From: Pseudomonadaceae bacterium SI-3
GTDB taxonomy: Bacteria > Pseudomonadota > Gammaproteobacteria > Pseudomonadales > Pseudomonadaceae
Assembly: GCA_004010935.1 (NCBI GenBank)
Contig: CP026511.1
Span: 2,418,001 to 2,482,000 of the forward strand
Length of the DNA stretch: 64,000 bases
Direction: 5' to 3'
Shown here: piece by piece, positions 9,816 through 18,978 of the stretch
How positions within the stretch are numbered: the stretch's first letter is position 1
How the letters are laid out: every line of letters starts with the position of its first letter
The notes under the pieces: generated by a model
Told to the model about the DNA's origin: nothing
Database searches by the model: none
Seen by the model: the letters and a program-made list of their open reading frames with translations, nothing else
Program-made: the position numbers and the translations under genes

Positions 9816-12070
9816 GTTATCGGGTCGCAGTCCGTGCGTTGTGCGAATTCACCGCAAAACGAGGCGATCTGGATCTTCGTTTCACGCCCTCGCCTACCGC
9901 GCTAGAGGGCATGGCCGGACACGCCACGGTCACGTCGCGTCGCGGCGATGGATACGAGCGAGAAGTCACGCTTGAAGCCAACTATCGCAACCTTACAGTC
10001 CGCGGCCGTGCGGACGGTTATGACCCGACGAAGAACCGGCTGGAGGAAATCAAGACCTACCGCGGAGACCTCGCTCGGCAGCCGGCCAACCACCGTCACC
10101 TACACTGGGCGCAAGCCAAGGTCTACGGCTGGCTGCTCTGCGAGGCACGCACGTTGGAGTCGCTGGAGATCGCGCTGGTGTATTTCGATGTGGTCAGCCA
10201 GAAGGAAACCCTGCTGGTCGAAACCTGTACCGCCAAACACCTTCGGGCTTTTTTCGAAACCCAATGTCAATACTTCATCGCCTGGGCTGATCAGGAACTG
10301 GCCCACCGAGCCGAGCGTGACCAGGCGCTGCGTAGCCTGGCGTTCCCCTACGGTGAATTTCGCAGCGGCCAGCGGCAACTGGCCGAAGCGGTATACAAGG
10401 CCGCTTGCACCGGCACCCACCTGATGGCTCAGGCACCGACCGGTATTGGCAAGACCCTGGCTACCCTATTTCCGCAATTGAAGGCCATGCCCGGCCAGCA
10501 GCTCGACAAGCTGTATTTCCTCACCGCTAAAACCTCGGGGCGGCAACTGGCGTTGAATGCACTCGACAGCTTGGCGGGCCAGCAAACGCCTCTACGAGTG
10601 TTGGAACTTATCGCGCGGGATAAAGCGTGTGAGCATCCGGACAAGGCTTGTCACGGTGAATCCTGCCCGCTCGCTCGCGGCTTCTACGACCGGCTACCGG
10701 CCGCACGCGACGAGGCCATTACTCGCCCGTTTCTCGATCAGGCAACACTGCGCGAGATGGCCTTGGCGCACCAGGTGTGTCCCTACTATCTGAGCCAGGA
10801 AATGGCCCGCTGGGCCGATGTGGTGGTGGGTGACTACAACTACTACTTCGATTTGAGCGCTCTGCTCTACAGCCTGGCGTTGCTCAACCAGTGGCGCATC
10901 GGGGTGCTGGTGGACGAGGCGCACAATCTGCTCGAGCGCGGCCGATCGATGTACAGCGCAGAACTTAATCTGCTTACTTTCAAAGGTTTACGAAAAACTC
11001 TTCCGATCGTGTTGAAGAAGCCGATCGAACGCGTGCTTCGTTGCTGGGGCGATGTGCACCGCCTGCAGGCAGGCGCCTATCAGGTTCTGCCAGGGCTGCC
11101 GCAGGTGCTCATCAACGCGCTTCAGCGCGCCGTAAGCGCAATCACCGACTACCTCGGCGAGAACCCTGCGGGGGTAGACTCGGCGTTGCAGTCGGCCTAC
11201 TTCGACGCTATGCAATTCTGCAAACTGGCAGAGCTGTTCGGCGACCATTCACTGATCGACTGCACGCTGCTGCCAGCGCACGGCCGCAGCAATGCCAAAG
11301 CATCTGTCCTTTGCTTGCGCAACGTGATTCCCGCCCCCTTCCTGGCCCCCCGCATTCGTGAGACCCGCTCCTGCGTACTGTTTTCCGCGACCCTGACACC
11401 GCAGCGCTTTTACGCCGACACCCTCGGCGTGCCGGCCAATCGGGTATGGGTCGACGTCGAATCTCCGTTTCGCGCGGAGCAGTTGCAGATACGCCTTGCA
11501 CAGCACATCTCCACTCGCTACCAGCATCGCAGCGCCTCGCTTCAAGCTGTCGTCGACCTGCTTGCCCAGCAATATCAGACGCGCCCTGGCAACTACTTGG
11601 CGTTCTTCAGCAGCTTTGACTACTTACAGCAGGTCACTAGCCTCCTCCGTGCCCAACACCCTGAGCTGCCCTACTGGGAGCAGACGCGCAGCATGGATGA
11701 AGGGGCGCGCAACGCCTTTCTTGCGCGTTTCACGGATGAGAGCTGCGGTATTGGTTTCGCCGTGCTGGGCGGTGCTTTTTCCGAGGGCATCGACCTGCCG
11801 GGTAAGCGACTGATTGGTGCGTTTGTTGCCACGCTGGGACTGCCGCAGGTCAATCCCGTCAATGAGCAGATGAAGGCGCGGATGGATCATTTGTTCGGCA
11901 CGGGCTACGACTACACCTACCTCTATCCCGGGTTGCAGAAGGTGGTGCAGGCCGCAGGCCGCGTCATTCGTACAACCGAAGACGTCGGCGTCGTACACCT
12001 GATCGATGACCGCTTCGGCAGACGAGAGATCAGACGACTATTGCCTGCTTGGTGGGGATCTCCGAGTTAG
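9812..12070 (+). CDS. Rad3/DinG-type superfamily 2 helicase with N-terminal RecB-like nuclease domain
   Basis: The 752-residue product combines two parts. Residues about 40-160 show the RecB/Cas4-like nuclease pattern (GRADGYD, then EEIKT, then a Gln and Tyr further on). After it come the XPD/Rad3 helicase motifs: Walker A APTGIGKT near residue 210, an iron-sulfur cluster arrangement of four Cys (KAC, KACHGESC, HQVCPYY), the DEAH box VDEAH, and the C-terminal motifs up to QAAGRVIR. The start is TTG at 9812, with GGAGG seven bases before; its TTGA overlaps the FAN1 stop, indicating translational coupling. The pair probably processes branched or crosslinked DNA together. Confidence 0.85.
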   Translation: MSYRVAVRALCEFTAKRGDLDLRFTPSPTALEGMAGHATVTSRRGDGYEREVTLEANYRNLTVRGRADGYDPTKNRLEEIKTYRGDLARQPANHRHLHWAQAKVYGWLLCEARTLESLEIALVYFDVVSQKETLLVETCTAKHLRAFFETQCQYFIAWADQELAHRAERDQALRSLAFPYGEFRSGQRQLAEAVYKAACTGTHLMAQAPTGIGKTLATLFPQLKAMPGQQLDKLYFLTAKTSGRQLALNALDSLAGQQTPLRVLELIARDKACEHPDKACHGESCPLARGFYDRLPAARDEAITRPFLDQATLREMALAHQVCPYYLSQEMARWADVVVGDYNYYFDLSALLYSLALLNQWRIGVLVDEAHNLLERGRSMYSAELNLLTFKGLRKTLPIVLKKPIERVLRCWGDVHRLQAGAYQVLPGLPQVLINALQRAVSAITDYLGENPAGVDSALQSAYFDAMQFCKLAELFGDHSLIDCTLLPAHGRSNAKASVLCLRNVIPAPFLAPRIRETRSCVLFSATLTPQRFYADTLGVPANRVWVDVESPFRAEQLQIRLAQHISTRYQHRSASLQAVVDLLAQQYQTRPGNYLAFFSSFDYLQQVTSLLRAQHPELPYWEQTRSMDEGARNAFLARFTDESCGIGFAVLGGAFSEGIDLPGKRLIGAFVATLGLPQVNPVNEQMKARMDHLFGTGYDYTYLYPGLQKVVQAAGRVIRTTEDVGVVHLIDDRFGRREIRRLLPAWWGSPS

Positions 12071-12218
12071 CCTCATCGATTTTCCAAGTCGTCACATCTC
12101 TCTGCGTTTTAACGGCTGAGCTGTTCGATCCAGGACTTTGCCGGATATTGACCAGCCAACCCCTTTGAAACGGCACTAGACGAAAGTCGAAGACCCTAAC
12201 AATTCTTTACAAATTGGA

Positions 12219-12246
12219 TTGACAAGCCATGCTCGGCGGCCATAAT
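12219..12246 (+). promoter_or_regulatory. Sigma-70-type promoter for the OprD-family porin
   Basis: TTGACA (12219-12224) and CATAAT (12241-12246) are separated by 16 bases, close to the consensus. Transcription would start near 12253, directly at the proposed operator. Confidence 0.65.
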
Positions 12247-12253
12247 CCGATAC

Positions 12254-12266
12254 GTCGTATGACAAC
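12254..12266. promoter_or_regulatory. Proposed GntR-family operator at the porin promoter
   Basis: The reverse strand reads GTTGTCATACGAC, fitting the 13-bp consensus GTTGTMNNAYRAC shared with sites at 24706, 24944, 31112, 31382 and 38111. It begins about eight bases past the -10 box, where a bound repressor would block transcription. Confidence 0.55.
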
Positions 12267-12384
12267 TGATAACATATTTGTTGTTTCGGCAAGCGTCGCT
12301 TTATCTGCGGCCCTGCTACACCCCCCCTCGTCTTGGGCTCTGGCCGCACGGGGTGGACTACTTAAAAAAGGGAGCACAACAACA

Positions 12385-13647
12385 ATGACCCCACGCAATC
12401 CTCTGTCTGCCGCCGTTTTTGCAGGCACCCTGTCGCTAGCACTTGGCATTCCTGCCGTTGCCCATGCGGCGGATGGCTTTGTCGAAGGCAGCAAAGTCAC
12501 GCTGAACGCTCGTAACTTCTACATTAATCGTAATTTTGTCGACCCAGCCTATAACGGCGGCCAGAACAAGGCTGAAGAATGGACCCAGAGCTTCATTCTG
12601 AATGCTCAGTCCGGCTATACGCCTGGGCCTGTCGGGTTTGGCGTCGATGTGCTTGCGGGCCTGGCAGTCAAGCTCGACGGCGGTGGCGGCACCTACGGTA
12701 CAGGTCTGCTTCCGACTCACGGCACTGGTGCTGATCGCCATCCTGCAGATGACTTCGGCCGGATAGCGGTAGCCGCCAAGGCAAAAATGTCGGAAACCGA
12801 GCTGCGTGTCGGTGAATGGCAGGTCGTTGTGCCGGTGCTGCGTGCCGATGATGGCCGCTCGCTGCCGCAAACCTTCCAGGGCGGGATGGTCACCTCTAAG
12901 GAAATCAAGAATCTGGCTCTATACGGCGGCCAGATGCGTCAGAACAGCACGCGAGATGACGCCAGCATGGAGGACATGTTCTTCGGCGGTGCCAGCTCGG
13001 ATCGCTTCAACTTCGCTGGCGGTGAATACTCGTTCACTGACAAGACCAAGGTCGGCCTATGGCACGCCCGTCTCGAAGACATCTACCAGCAGAGCTACGT
13101 CCAGTTGCTGCACGTACAGCCGCTCGGAGAGGACCTTGCTTTTACTGCAAACCTCGGCTACTTCACCGGTAAGGATGAAGGCAGCGCCCTGGCTGGGGAT
13201 ATGGACAACAAGACCTACTCCGGTCTGTTCGGTCTGCAAGCCGGTGCCAACACCTTCTACGTGGGTCTGCAGAAAGTCAGCGGTGATCAGTGGATGCGCG
13301 TCAACGGAACCAGCGGCGGGTCGCTGGCGAACGACAGCTTCAACTCTGCCTACGATGCGGCTGAAGAGCGTTCGTGGCAGCTCCGTCATGATTACAACTT
13401 CGCTGGCGTTGGTATTCCAGGCCTGGTGTTGATGAACCGCTACATCAGCGGCGACAACATCCGGACCGCTACCGGCGATGACGGTGAGGAATGGGGTCGC
13501 GAGTCGGAACTGGCTTACACCGTACAGAGCGGTGCACTGAAGAACCTGAACATCAAGTGGCGCAACTCCAGCATGCGTCGTGACTATAGCTCCAACGAGT
13601 TCGACGAGAATCGTCTGATCATTAACTACCCGATCTCGATTCTCTAA
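12385..13647 (+). CDS. OprD-family outer-membrane porin
   Basis: The 420-residue product has a signal peptide ending in the AHA-ADG region (about residue 28) and a beta-barrel body with repeated aromatic, Gly-rich strands, e.g. NARNFYINRNF near 40 and the C-terminal RLIINYPISIL. OprD porins take up basic amino acids or small carboxylates. The shared operator and the adjacent aldarate genes suggest a sugar-acid substrate; this is inference. GGGAG precedes the ATG at 12385 by ten bases, and an AACAACAA motif (12378-12385) lies between them, a Crc/Hfq-type site. An in-frame ATG at 12229 lies upstream of the promoter -10 box and is rejected as start. Confidence 0.88.
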   Translation: MTPRNPLSAAVFAGTLSLALGIPAVAHAADGFVEGSKVTLNARNFYINRNFVDPAYNGGQNKAEEWTQSFILNAQSGYTPGPVGFGVDVLAGLAVKLDGGGGTYGTGLLPTHGTGADRHPADDFGRIAVAAKAKMSETELRVGEWQVVVPVLRADDGRSLPQTFQGGMVTSKEIKNLALYGGQMRQNSTRDDASMEDMFFGGASSDRFNFAGGEYSFTDKTKVGLWHARLEDIYQQSYVQLLHVQPLGEDLAFTANLGYFTGKDEGSALAGDMDNKTYSGLFGLQAGANTFYVGLQKVSGDQWMRVNGTSGGSLANDSFNSAYDAAEERSWQLRHDYNFAGVGIPGLVLMNRYISGDNIRTATGDDGEEWGRESELAYTVQSGALKNLNIKWRNSSMRRDYSSNEFDENRLIINYPISIL

Positions 13648-13700
13648 GCGTCACCACCACGCTGGACGCAACACTCCTCGCTCCTGTTGCGGAAACTTTC

Positions 13701-13728
13701 GCCCGTCTTTGTGACGGGCTTTTTTTTG
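13701..13728 (+). terminator. Strong Rho-independent terminator after the porin gene
   Basis: GCCCGTC (13701-13707) pairs with GACGGGC (13713-13719) and is followed by eight to nine T residues. It lies in the 307-base gap 13648-13954, in which I otherwise see only the upstream region of the flavin oxidoreductase gene. Confidence 0.9.
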
Positions 13729-13954
13729 CCGCTTGTAGTGCTTAGCAGAGCGAGACAGCCCATCCCGTGCACCGAAACCTCTCAAACGGTCGGGCGCTAT
13801 TGACTTGAAGGCCTATACTGTGCGTATCCGCTGACGAATGCCGAGTTGTGGGGTGCTGTGAGGCATCGACTATCGCCAGACAGGTCGCAGTCTCCCCTTC
13901 ACAGCCGTGGGCAGGCCTTGTGCGTGCCTACCGGCATACCCAACGGTGATCGTT

Positions 13955-15340
13955 ATGAATCAGCTTTCCCACACCGCGACGGACGCATTCCAGGCGGCCT
14001 TTGCGGGCACGCTCGTTTTCCCCGAAGATCCCCAATACAACGACGTGCGCCAGATCTGGAACGGCATGATCGACCGCCGTCCTTCGCTGATCGCCCGCTG
14101 CGGTTCAGCTGACGACGTGGTTCGGTCTTTGGACTTCGTTCGCCAACATGACCTGCCTTTCTCTATCCGCGGCGGCGGACACAATATTGCTGGGAATGCA
14201 GTTTGTGACGGCGGCCTGATGATCGATCTCTCGCTTATGAAAGACGTCAGTATCGATCCGGAACAACATCGAGGCTATGTCGAGCCGGGCTGCACACTGG
14301 CTGACTTCGATGCGGCTGCACAAGCACACGGCTTGGCCACGCCTCTGGGCATAAACTCCACCACTGGCGTGGCCGGACTGACCCTTGGCGGCGGCTTTGG
14401 TTGGCTCAGCCGAAAGTACGGCATGACCGTAGACAGCCTGCTGGGTGCGGATGTGATAGTCGCCGATGGCCGTCAGCTGCACGCCAGTGAATCCGAAAAC
14501 CCGGATCTGTTCTGGGGGCTTCGCGGCGGCGGCGGGAATTTCGGCATCGTCACCCGTTTCGAATTTCGGCTGCACCCGGTGGGGCCGGACGTGTTGTGCG
14601 GCCTCATCGTTTTTCCGTTTGAACAGGCGAAATCCGTTATCACCCAGTTCGCTTGTTTCACCGAAACGATGCCGGACGAGCTCAACGTCTGGATGATTGC
14701 CCGCAAGGCGCCGCCGTTGCCGTTCCTGGCCGAAGAGGTCCACGGCAAAGAAATCGTTGTGCTGGCCGTTTGTTACGCAGGCGACCCCGATGAGGGCATG
14801 GAACATGTGGAGACACTGAGGCAGTTCGGTTCTGCCTACGGCGAGCACATCGGCGTGCAGCCGTATGTTGATTGGCAGCAGGTCTTCGATCCGCTATTGA
14901 CTCCGGGCTCCCGAAACTACTGGAAATCTCACAATTTCTCAGAGATCGACGAGGGGTTGATTGATACCGTCATCGAATACGCCAATGCACTGCCTTCACC
15001 GCAATGCGAGATATTCGTCGCTACGATAGGTGGCGAAACAGGACGAACCAAGCCTGACGCCATGGCTTACTCGAGTCGTGACGCCAATTATGTGATGAAC
15101 GTGCATGTCCGCTGGGAAACGGTGGATGAGGATGCTCGTTGCATTGCCTGGGCGCGGGAGTTTTTTGACCGTACGCAGTCGTTTGCCAGTGGTGGCGCTT
15201 ACGTGAACTTCCTGACCAGTGATGAAGCTGAGCGCACCGCCTTCGCTTATGGCACGAGCTACCAGCGACTGGTGGATCTGAAAAGGAAGTTCGACCCAAC
15301 GAATCTCTTCCGCATCAACCAAAACATTAGCCCGGCGTGA
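13955..15340 (+). CDS. FAD-linked oxidoreductase of the berberine-bridge-enzyme type
   Basis: This 461-residue flavoprotein has the FAD-binding type 4 domain (about 35-210) with FSIRGGGHNIAG, whose His is the usual covalent FAD anchor, and GVAGLTLGGGFGW. The C-terminal BBE segment ends in YVNFL and LKRKFDPTNLFRINQNI. The Cys that gives a second covalent FAD bond in many members is missing from the GVAG loop, so a single His link is expected. Members oxidise sugars, oligosaccharides or alkaloids with oxygen. Convergent with an aldose 1-epimerase-like gene and next to aldarate genes, it may oxidise a sugar or uronate; this is not proven. No signal peptide is seen. Confidence 0.82.
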   Translation: MNQLSHTATDAFQAAFAGTLVFPEDPQYNDVRQIWNGMIDRRPSLIARCGSADDVVRSLDFVRQHDLPFSIRGGGHNIAGNAVCDGGLMIDLSLMKDVSIDPEQHRGYVEPGCTLADFDAAAQAHGLATPLGINSTTGVAGLTLGGGFGWLSRKYGMTVDSLLGADVIVADGRQLHASESENPDLFWGLRGGGGNFGIVTRFEFRLHPVGPDVLCGLIVFPFEQAKSVITQFACFTETMPDELNVWMIARKAPPLPFLAEEVHGKEIVVLAVCYAGDPDEGMEHVETLRQFGSAYGEHIGVQPYVDWQQVFDPLLTPGSRNYWKSHNFSEIDEGLIDTVIEYANALPSPQCEIFVATIGGETGRTKPDAMAYSSRDANYVMNVHVRWETVDEDARCIAWAREFFDRTQSFASGGAYVNFLTSDEAERTAFAYGTSYQRLVDLKRKFDPTNLFRINQNISPA

Positions 15341-15346
15341 CCATCC

Positions 15347-15372
15347 GGGAGCGCTCTTGAATGGGCGCTCCC
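15347..15372. terminator. Hairpin between converging oxidoreductase and epimerase genes
   Basis: GGGAGCGC (15347-15354) pairs with GCGCTCCC (15365-15372). No long T tract follows on either strand, so it is a probable but weak bidirectional terminator. Confidence 0.5.
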
Positions 15373-15421
15373 ACCCCTCGCCCGCCTTTCGACTCTAAGC
15401 TATCGACACCTGGGTGAGACG

Positions 15422-16339
15422 CTACTGGACGGTACGAGCCGTACGCTGAATCTGCAGTTTGCAACTGACCTGCATGGTTTCGCCGGGGTCGAGCGTACGA
15501 ATGCCGTTCGCGGCCGGATCGTCCATGCAAAGCGCATTGTTGGCATGCGAAACCGGCTCGACCGCAAAGAAGCCCATCTCTGCCGGCGGCGTAAACACGA
15601 CCAGATGATCGAGTGCCTCGCTGGGATGCATGGTCAGCGCTACCCCTTCGTTCGGCCAGTGGATGGTAACGGGCCCGGTACGCCCAACGAAGCAGTTGTC
15701 CAGGCCGGGTTCCTGCAGCGGCGCTTCCGTTGAAAAGTCCCATTCCGTTGGGATGGGCGTCTTCTGTGATGGCAGGTTTCGGGTGTCGTTGCGCCAGACC
15801 GCACTCGTATCGAACCGCAACCAACAAGCGTCGTGCCGGAGGAAATACGGATGCCAGCCAAGCCCGGCGGGCATCGAGCGGTTGTCGATGTTGCGCAGCG
15901 TCAGTTGCAGCGCAACGCCGCCATCGTCGAGTTTGATCTGGTGCTCGAGTTCGAACGCGAACGGCCAGTCAAGTACGCCCTCGCCCTCGGGCCGATGAAT
16001 GAGCGTCAGGCAAAGGCTGGTCGGGCTCCGTTCCGTTATCGTCCACGCACGCTTCCAGGCGACGCCGTGAATCGGTAAAGGATGTTCAGCAGATAGACTG
16101 CGCAACGGGTAGCGTTGACCGTCATGCTCGAAGGCGCCATCGCCGACTCGATTGGAGAAAGGCGCAAGAATGAAGCAGCCCGTCCGCCGCACGCTGTCCG
16201 TGCCGTCCCAAGGGCGCAGCAGATCGATGCCATCGATGCTCAGTTGAGTGATTGCACCGCCCAGCCCGGGGCACGCCGACAGTCTCAGCGGGCCGCGCAG
16301 AAGCTCGACCTCGGTCAGATTCGGTTGAAGTTCAGGCAT
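15422..16339 (-). CDS. Aldose 1-epimerase family protein
   Basis: The 305-residue protein has the galactose-mutarotase fold pattern: an Asn-Arg pair in APFSNRVG near residue 63, HPLPIHGVAW near 90 with a candidate catalytic His, GWHPYF near 160, and a Glu in FFAVEPVSHANNA near 270 as the likely general base. Such enzymes interconvert alpha and beta anomers of sugars or uronates. It is the last gene of the catabolic operon on this strand, 189 bases after the hydroxyacid dehydrogenase gene, so it may prepare the anomer used by uronate dehydrogenase. The exact sugar cannot be read. Confidence 0.82.
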   Translation of the reverse strand: MPELQPNLTEVELLRGPLRLSACPGLGGAITQLSIDGIDLLRPWDGTDSVRRTGCFILAPFSNRVGDGAFEHDGQRYPLRSLSAEHPLPIHGVAWKRAWTITERSPTSLCLTLIHRPEGEGVLDWPFAFELEHQIKLDDGGVALQLTLRNIDNRSMPAGLGWHPYFLRHDACWLRFDTSAVWRNDTRNLPSQKTPIPTEWDFSTEAPLQEPGLDNCFVGRTGPVTIHWPNEGVALTMHPSEALDHLVVFTPPAEMGFFAVEPVSHANNALCMDDPAANGIRTLDPGETMQVSCKLQIQRTARTVQ

Positions 16340-16528
16340 CGCACGGCCTCTTAGGCGAGCCGAATGGCTCGCTGACTTGAATTGAAATGGCGCCTCGCGG
16401 CTGCGTGCTTGTGGCTCGCGGCGTTCGGCGCCCTAATGATGTTGCTCTGAAGTTATCTGACCCAGGCCAGGGCCAGGGCCATCGGCGACCGAGGCCGCCT
16501 GTCATCTGAATCGCGCGGGTGTGTGCGC

Positions 16529-17458
16529 TCAGACAGCCGTCAGCAGCTCACCGCGTTCGAGAAACGCACGCAGATTGGCCAACAGCAATTCTTCCATTGC
16601 CAGCCGGGTTTCCTCGGTGGCACTGCCGATGTGCGGCAGCAGCACGACATTGGGCAGATCGACAAGGGCCTGAGGTACGTTGGGCTCCTGGGCATAAACG
16701 TCGAGACCCGCCCCGCCCAGCCGTCCTTCAGTCAACGCCTCGATCAATGCCGGTTCGTCCACCACCGAGCCGCGGGCAACGTTGATCAAAATGCCTTTCG
16801 ACCCAAGCGCCTCGAGGACGTCTCGATTGATGAGGTTGCGGGTGCTCTCGCCACCAGGACAGGTCAGAACGAGAAAGTCGCTCCACTGCGCCAACTCGAC
16901 GAGATTGGATTCATAGCCATAGGCACTGCCCTCTACCGGTCGACGGTTGTGGTAGCGCACCTGCATATCAAAACCACTGGAGCGCTTGGCCACCGTTTCA
17001 CCAATGCGCCCCATGCCGACAATGCCCAGTCGTTTCCCGCTCACCTGCTTCGCAAGCGGCAGGCCGCCGGAGGGCCACTCGCCCGCGCGTACGAAACGGT
17101 CGGCACGGGACATTTGCCTGGCGCTGTCGATAATCAGCCCAAAGGCCAAGTCCGCCACGCAATCATTGAGCACGTCCGGCGTATTGCTCAGCGGGATGTT
17201 GCGTGCGCGCGCTGCCGCGACGTCGATTGCGTCGTAGCCGACGCCGAAACTGATGATCGCTTGCAGGTTGGGCAGGCGCTCGATCAGCTCCGCCGTGCAG
17301 CCGAAACGACCGGAGGTCACCACGACATCAATGCGCTGAGCATGCTGGTTAACCAACTCATCGGCACCCTCCTCCCAGAAACGCAGCACCTCATGCTCCG
17401 CAGCAAGGCCACGGTTGAAACGTTCAGTCAGGGGGCCGATCTGGAGTATGCAGGTCAT
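16529..17458 (-). CDS. D-isomer-specific 2-hydroxyacid dehydrogenase
   Basis: This 309-residue NAD(P)H enzyme belongs to the glyoxylate/hydroxypyruvate reductase group. It shows GKRLGIVGMGRIGETVAKR (nucleotide-binding Rossmann, about 145-163), the Arg in NVARGSVVDE, the Glu in DVYAQEP and the His in LLPHIGSAT, which form the catalytic triad. It starts 39 bases after a FAD-linked D-2-hydroxyacid dehydrogenase-like gene in an aldarate operon, suggesting reduction of a keto acid formed during sugar-acid breakdown. The substrate is inferred only. Confidence 0.87.
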   Translation of the reverse strand: MTCILQIGPLTERFNRGLAAEHEVLRFWEEGADELVNQHAQRIDVVVTSGRFGCTAELIERLPNLQAIISFGVGYDAIDVAAARARNIPLSNTPDVLNDCVADLAFGLIIDSARQMSRADRFVRAGEWPSGGLPLAKQVSGKRLGIVGMGRIGETVAKRSSGFDMQVRYHNRRPVEGSAYGYESNLVELAQWSDFLVLTCPGGESTRNLINRDVLEALGSKGILINVARGSVVDEPALIEALTEGRLGGAGLDVYAQEPNVPQALVDLPNVVLLPHIGSATEETRLAMEELLLANLRAFLERGELLTAV

Positions 17459-17497
17459 GGTGATTACCTCGAAAAGTGGGAACGCGTGGAGCCGATG

Positions 17498-18916
17498 TCA
17501 GAGCACCTTGCCGGGGTTCATCAGGCCTTTTGGATCAAGCGTTGTCTTGATCGCGCGCATCAGCGCCAGTTCCAGCGGGTCCTTGTAGTGCTTGGCCGCG
17601 GCGCGCTTGGCCTGACCCAGCCCATGCTCTGCGCTGATACTGCCCTGAAACCGAGTAGTGGCCTCGTAGATGACGTGCATGATCGCGTCTTGCTGCGCCT
17701 TGAAGGCCGTATCGTCAGATCCGATCGGCTTGCTGACGTTGTAGTGAAGGTTCCCATCACCGACATGGCCATAAGCGACGATGCGCACGCCCGGAAACTG
17801 GTCGAGCAAGCGCTGATCGGTCGTCTGAATGAACGCCGGAATGCAGCTCACCGGCACGCTGATGTCATGTTTGAGACTTGGACCCTCATGGTTCTGCGCC
17901 TCGGAAATCCCCTCACGCATCGCCCACAACGCCGCGACCTGAGCCTCGCTGCTGGCCAGCACAGCATCGGTCACCAGGCCACGCTCCAGGGCTTCGCCGA
18001 TCCCCAGTTCAAGCAGCTCGTTGAGCGGCGCATCAGGTTGGGTGTCGCTAAGCTCGATCAGCACATACCAGGGATGAGTCTCGGCGAAGGGATCGGAGCA
18101 GCCGCCGACGTGACGCAGCACGAAATCAACGCTTTGCCGCGACATCAGCTCGAACCCGGTCAGCCGATCGCCACATAGGCCACGGATGATGCCGATCAGC
18201 TGGACCGCTGCATGCGCGCCGGGTAATGCAACCCAGGCCGTCGTCACGCTGCGCACCGCAGGATATAGCTTGAGCACGGCTGCGGTGATGATGCCGAGTG
18301 TGCCTTCCGAGCCGATGAACAGGTGTTTGAGGTCGTACCCTGTATTGTCCTTGCGCAGCCCGCGTAGGCCATTCCAGATCTGCCCGTCCGGCAGCACCAC
18401 TTCCAGGCCCAGCGTGAGGTCGCGCATGTTGCCGTAACGCAGCACGGCGGTTCCGCCGGCGTTGGTGGCGAGATTACCGCCCACGGTGCAACTGCCTTCC
18501 GCGCCGAGGGACAAAGGGAACAGCCGCCCCACTTCGGCAGCGGCCTCTTTTACGGTTTGCAGGATGGCGCCGGCCTCGACAGTAATGGTCTCGTTTTCGC
18601 TATCGACTTCGCGGATGTTGGTCATGCGCGTCAGGGACAGCACCACTTGAGTGCCACTGGCGTCCGGAATCGAACCGCCACACAGCCCGGTATTGCCCCC
18701 TTGCGGTACCAGTGCAATGTCGTATTGATTGCACAGCCGCACTACGGCGGCTACCTCTTCGGTGCTGGCCGGACGCACCACCAGTGCGGCTTCACCGCGG
18801 TAGGCATTCCGCCAATCGCTCAGGTAGCTTTGCATGCGTTCGGCATCACAGACCATGCCGACGGCACCGACGACCGCTTCGATCTCGCGGATGAAGTCAT
18901 CCGGCAGCGCACTCAT
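17498..18916 (-). CDS. GlcD-like FAD-binding D-2-hydroxyacid dehydrogenase
   Basis: The 472-residue protein has the FAD-binding type 4 domain with LVPQGGNTGLCGGS near residue 77 and GTLGIITAAVLKL near 210, then a C-terminal FAD-oxidase domain with YGHVGDGNLHYN and a final SAEHGLGQAKR. This layout is typical of D-lactate, D-2-hydroxyglutarate or glycolate dehydrogenases that pass electrons to the respiratory chain. It is cytoplasmic or membrane-associated with no signal peptide. ATG at 18916 follows AGGAG. It lies between garD and the 2-hydroxyacid dehydrogenase, so a hydroxyacid from sugar-acid metabolism is the likely substrate. Confidence 0.85.
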   Translation of the reverse strand: MSALPDDFIREIEAVVGAVGMVCDAERMQSYLSDWRNAYRGEAALVVRPASTEEVAAVVRLCNQYDIALVPQGGNTGLCGGSIPDASGTQVVLSLTRMTNIREVDSENETITVEAGAILQTVKEAAAEVGRLFPLSLGAEGSCTVGGNLATNAGGTAVLRYGNMRDLTLGLEVVLPDGQIWNGLRGLRKDNTGYDLKHLFIGSEGTLGIITAAVLKLYPAVRSVTTAWVALPGAHAAVQLIGIIRGLCGDRLTGFELMSRQSVDFVLRHVGGCSDPFAETHPWYVLIELSDTQPDAPLNELLELGIGEALERGLVTDAVLASSEAQVAALWAMREGISEAQNHEGPSLKHDISVPVSCIPAFIQTTDQRLLDQFPGVRIVAYGHVGDGNLHYNVSKPIGSDDTAFKAQQDAIMHVIYEATTRFQGSISAEHGLGQAKRAAAKHYKDPLELALMRAIKTTLDPKGLMNPGKVL

Positions 18917-18978
18917 CTCGTTCTCCTGCGACTGATCATGGAACAGCGCACCGCTTCGATGCGCTGACATAGCTGGGT

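Larger units (their letters stand above)
12071..12384. other. 314-base region upstream of the OprD porin gene
   Basis: There is no convincing gene here. It holds the sigma-70-like promoter and the GntR-type operator described separately, then a leader of about 130 bases before the porin start. Confidence 0.6.

Noticed and set aside
12229..12384. N-terminal extension of the OprD frame
   Set aside because: It lies across the promoter -10 box and proposed operator, and the signal peptide begins at the later ATG (12385).
16523..18178. A 551-codon open frame on the plus strand
   Set aside because: It crosses two well-supported minus-strand dehydrogenase genes and shows no known domain.
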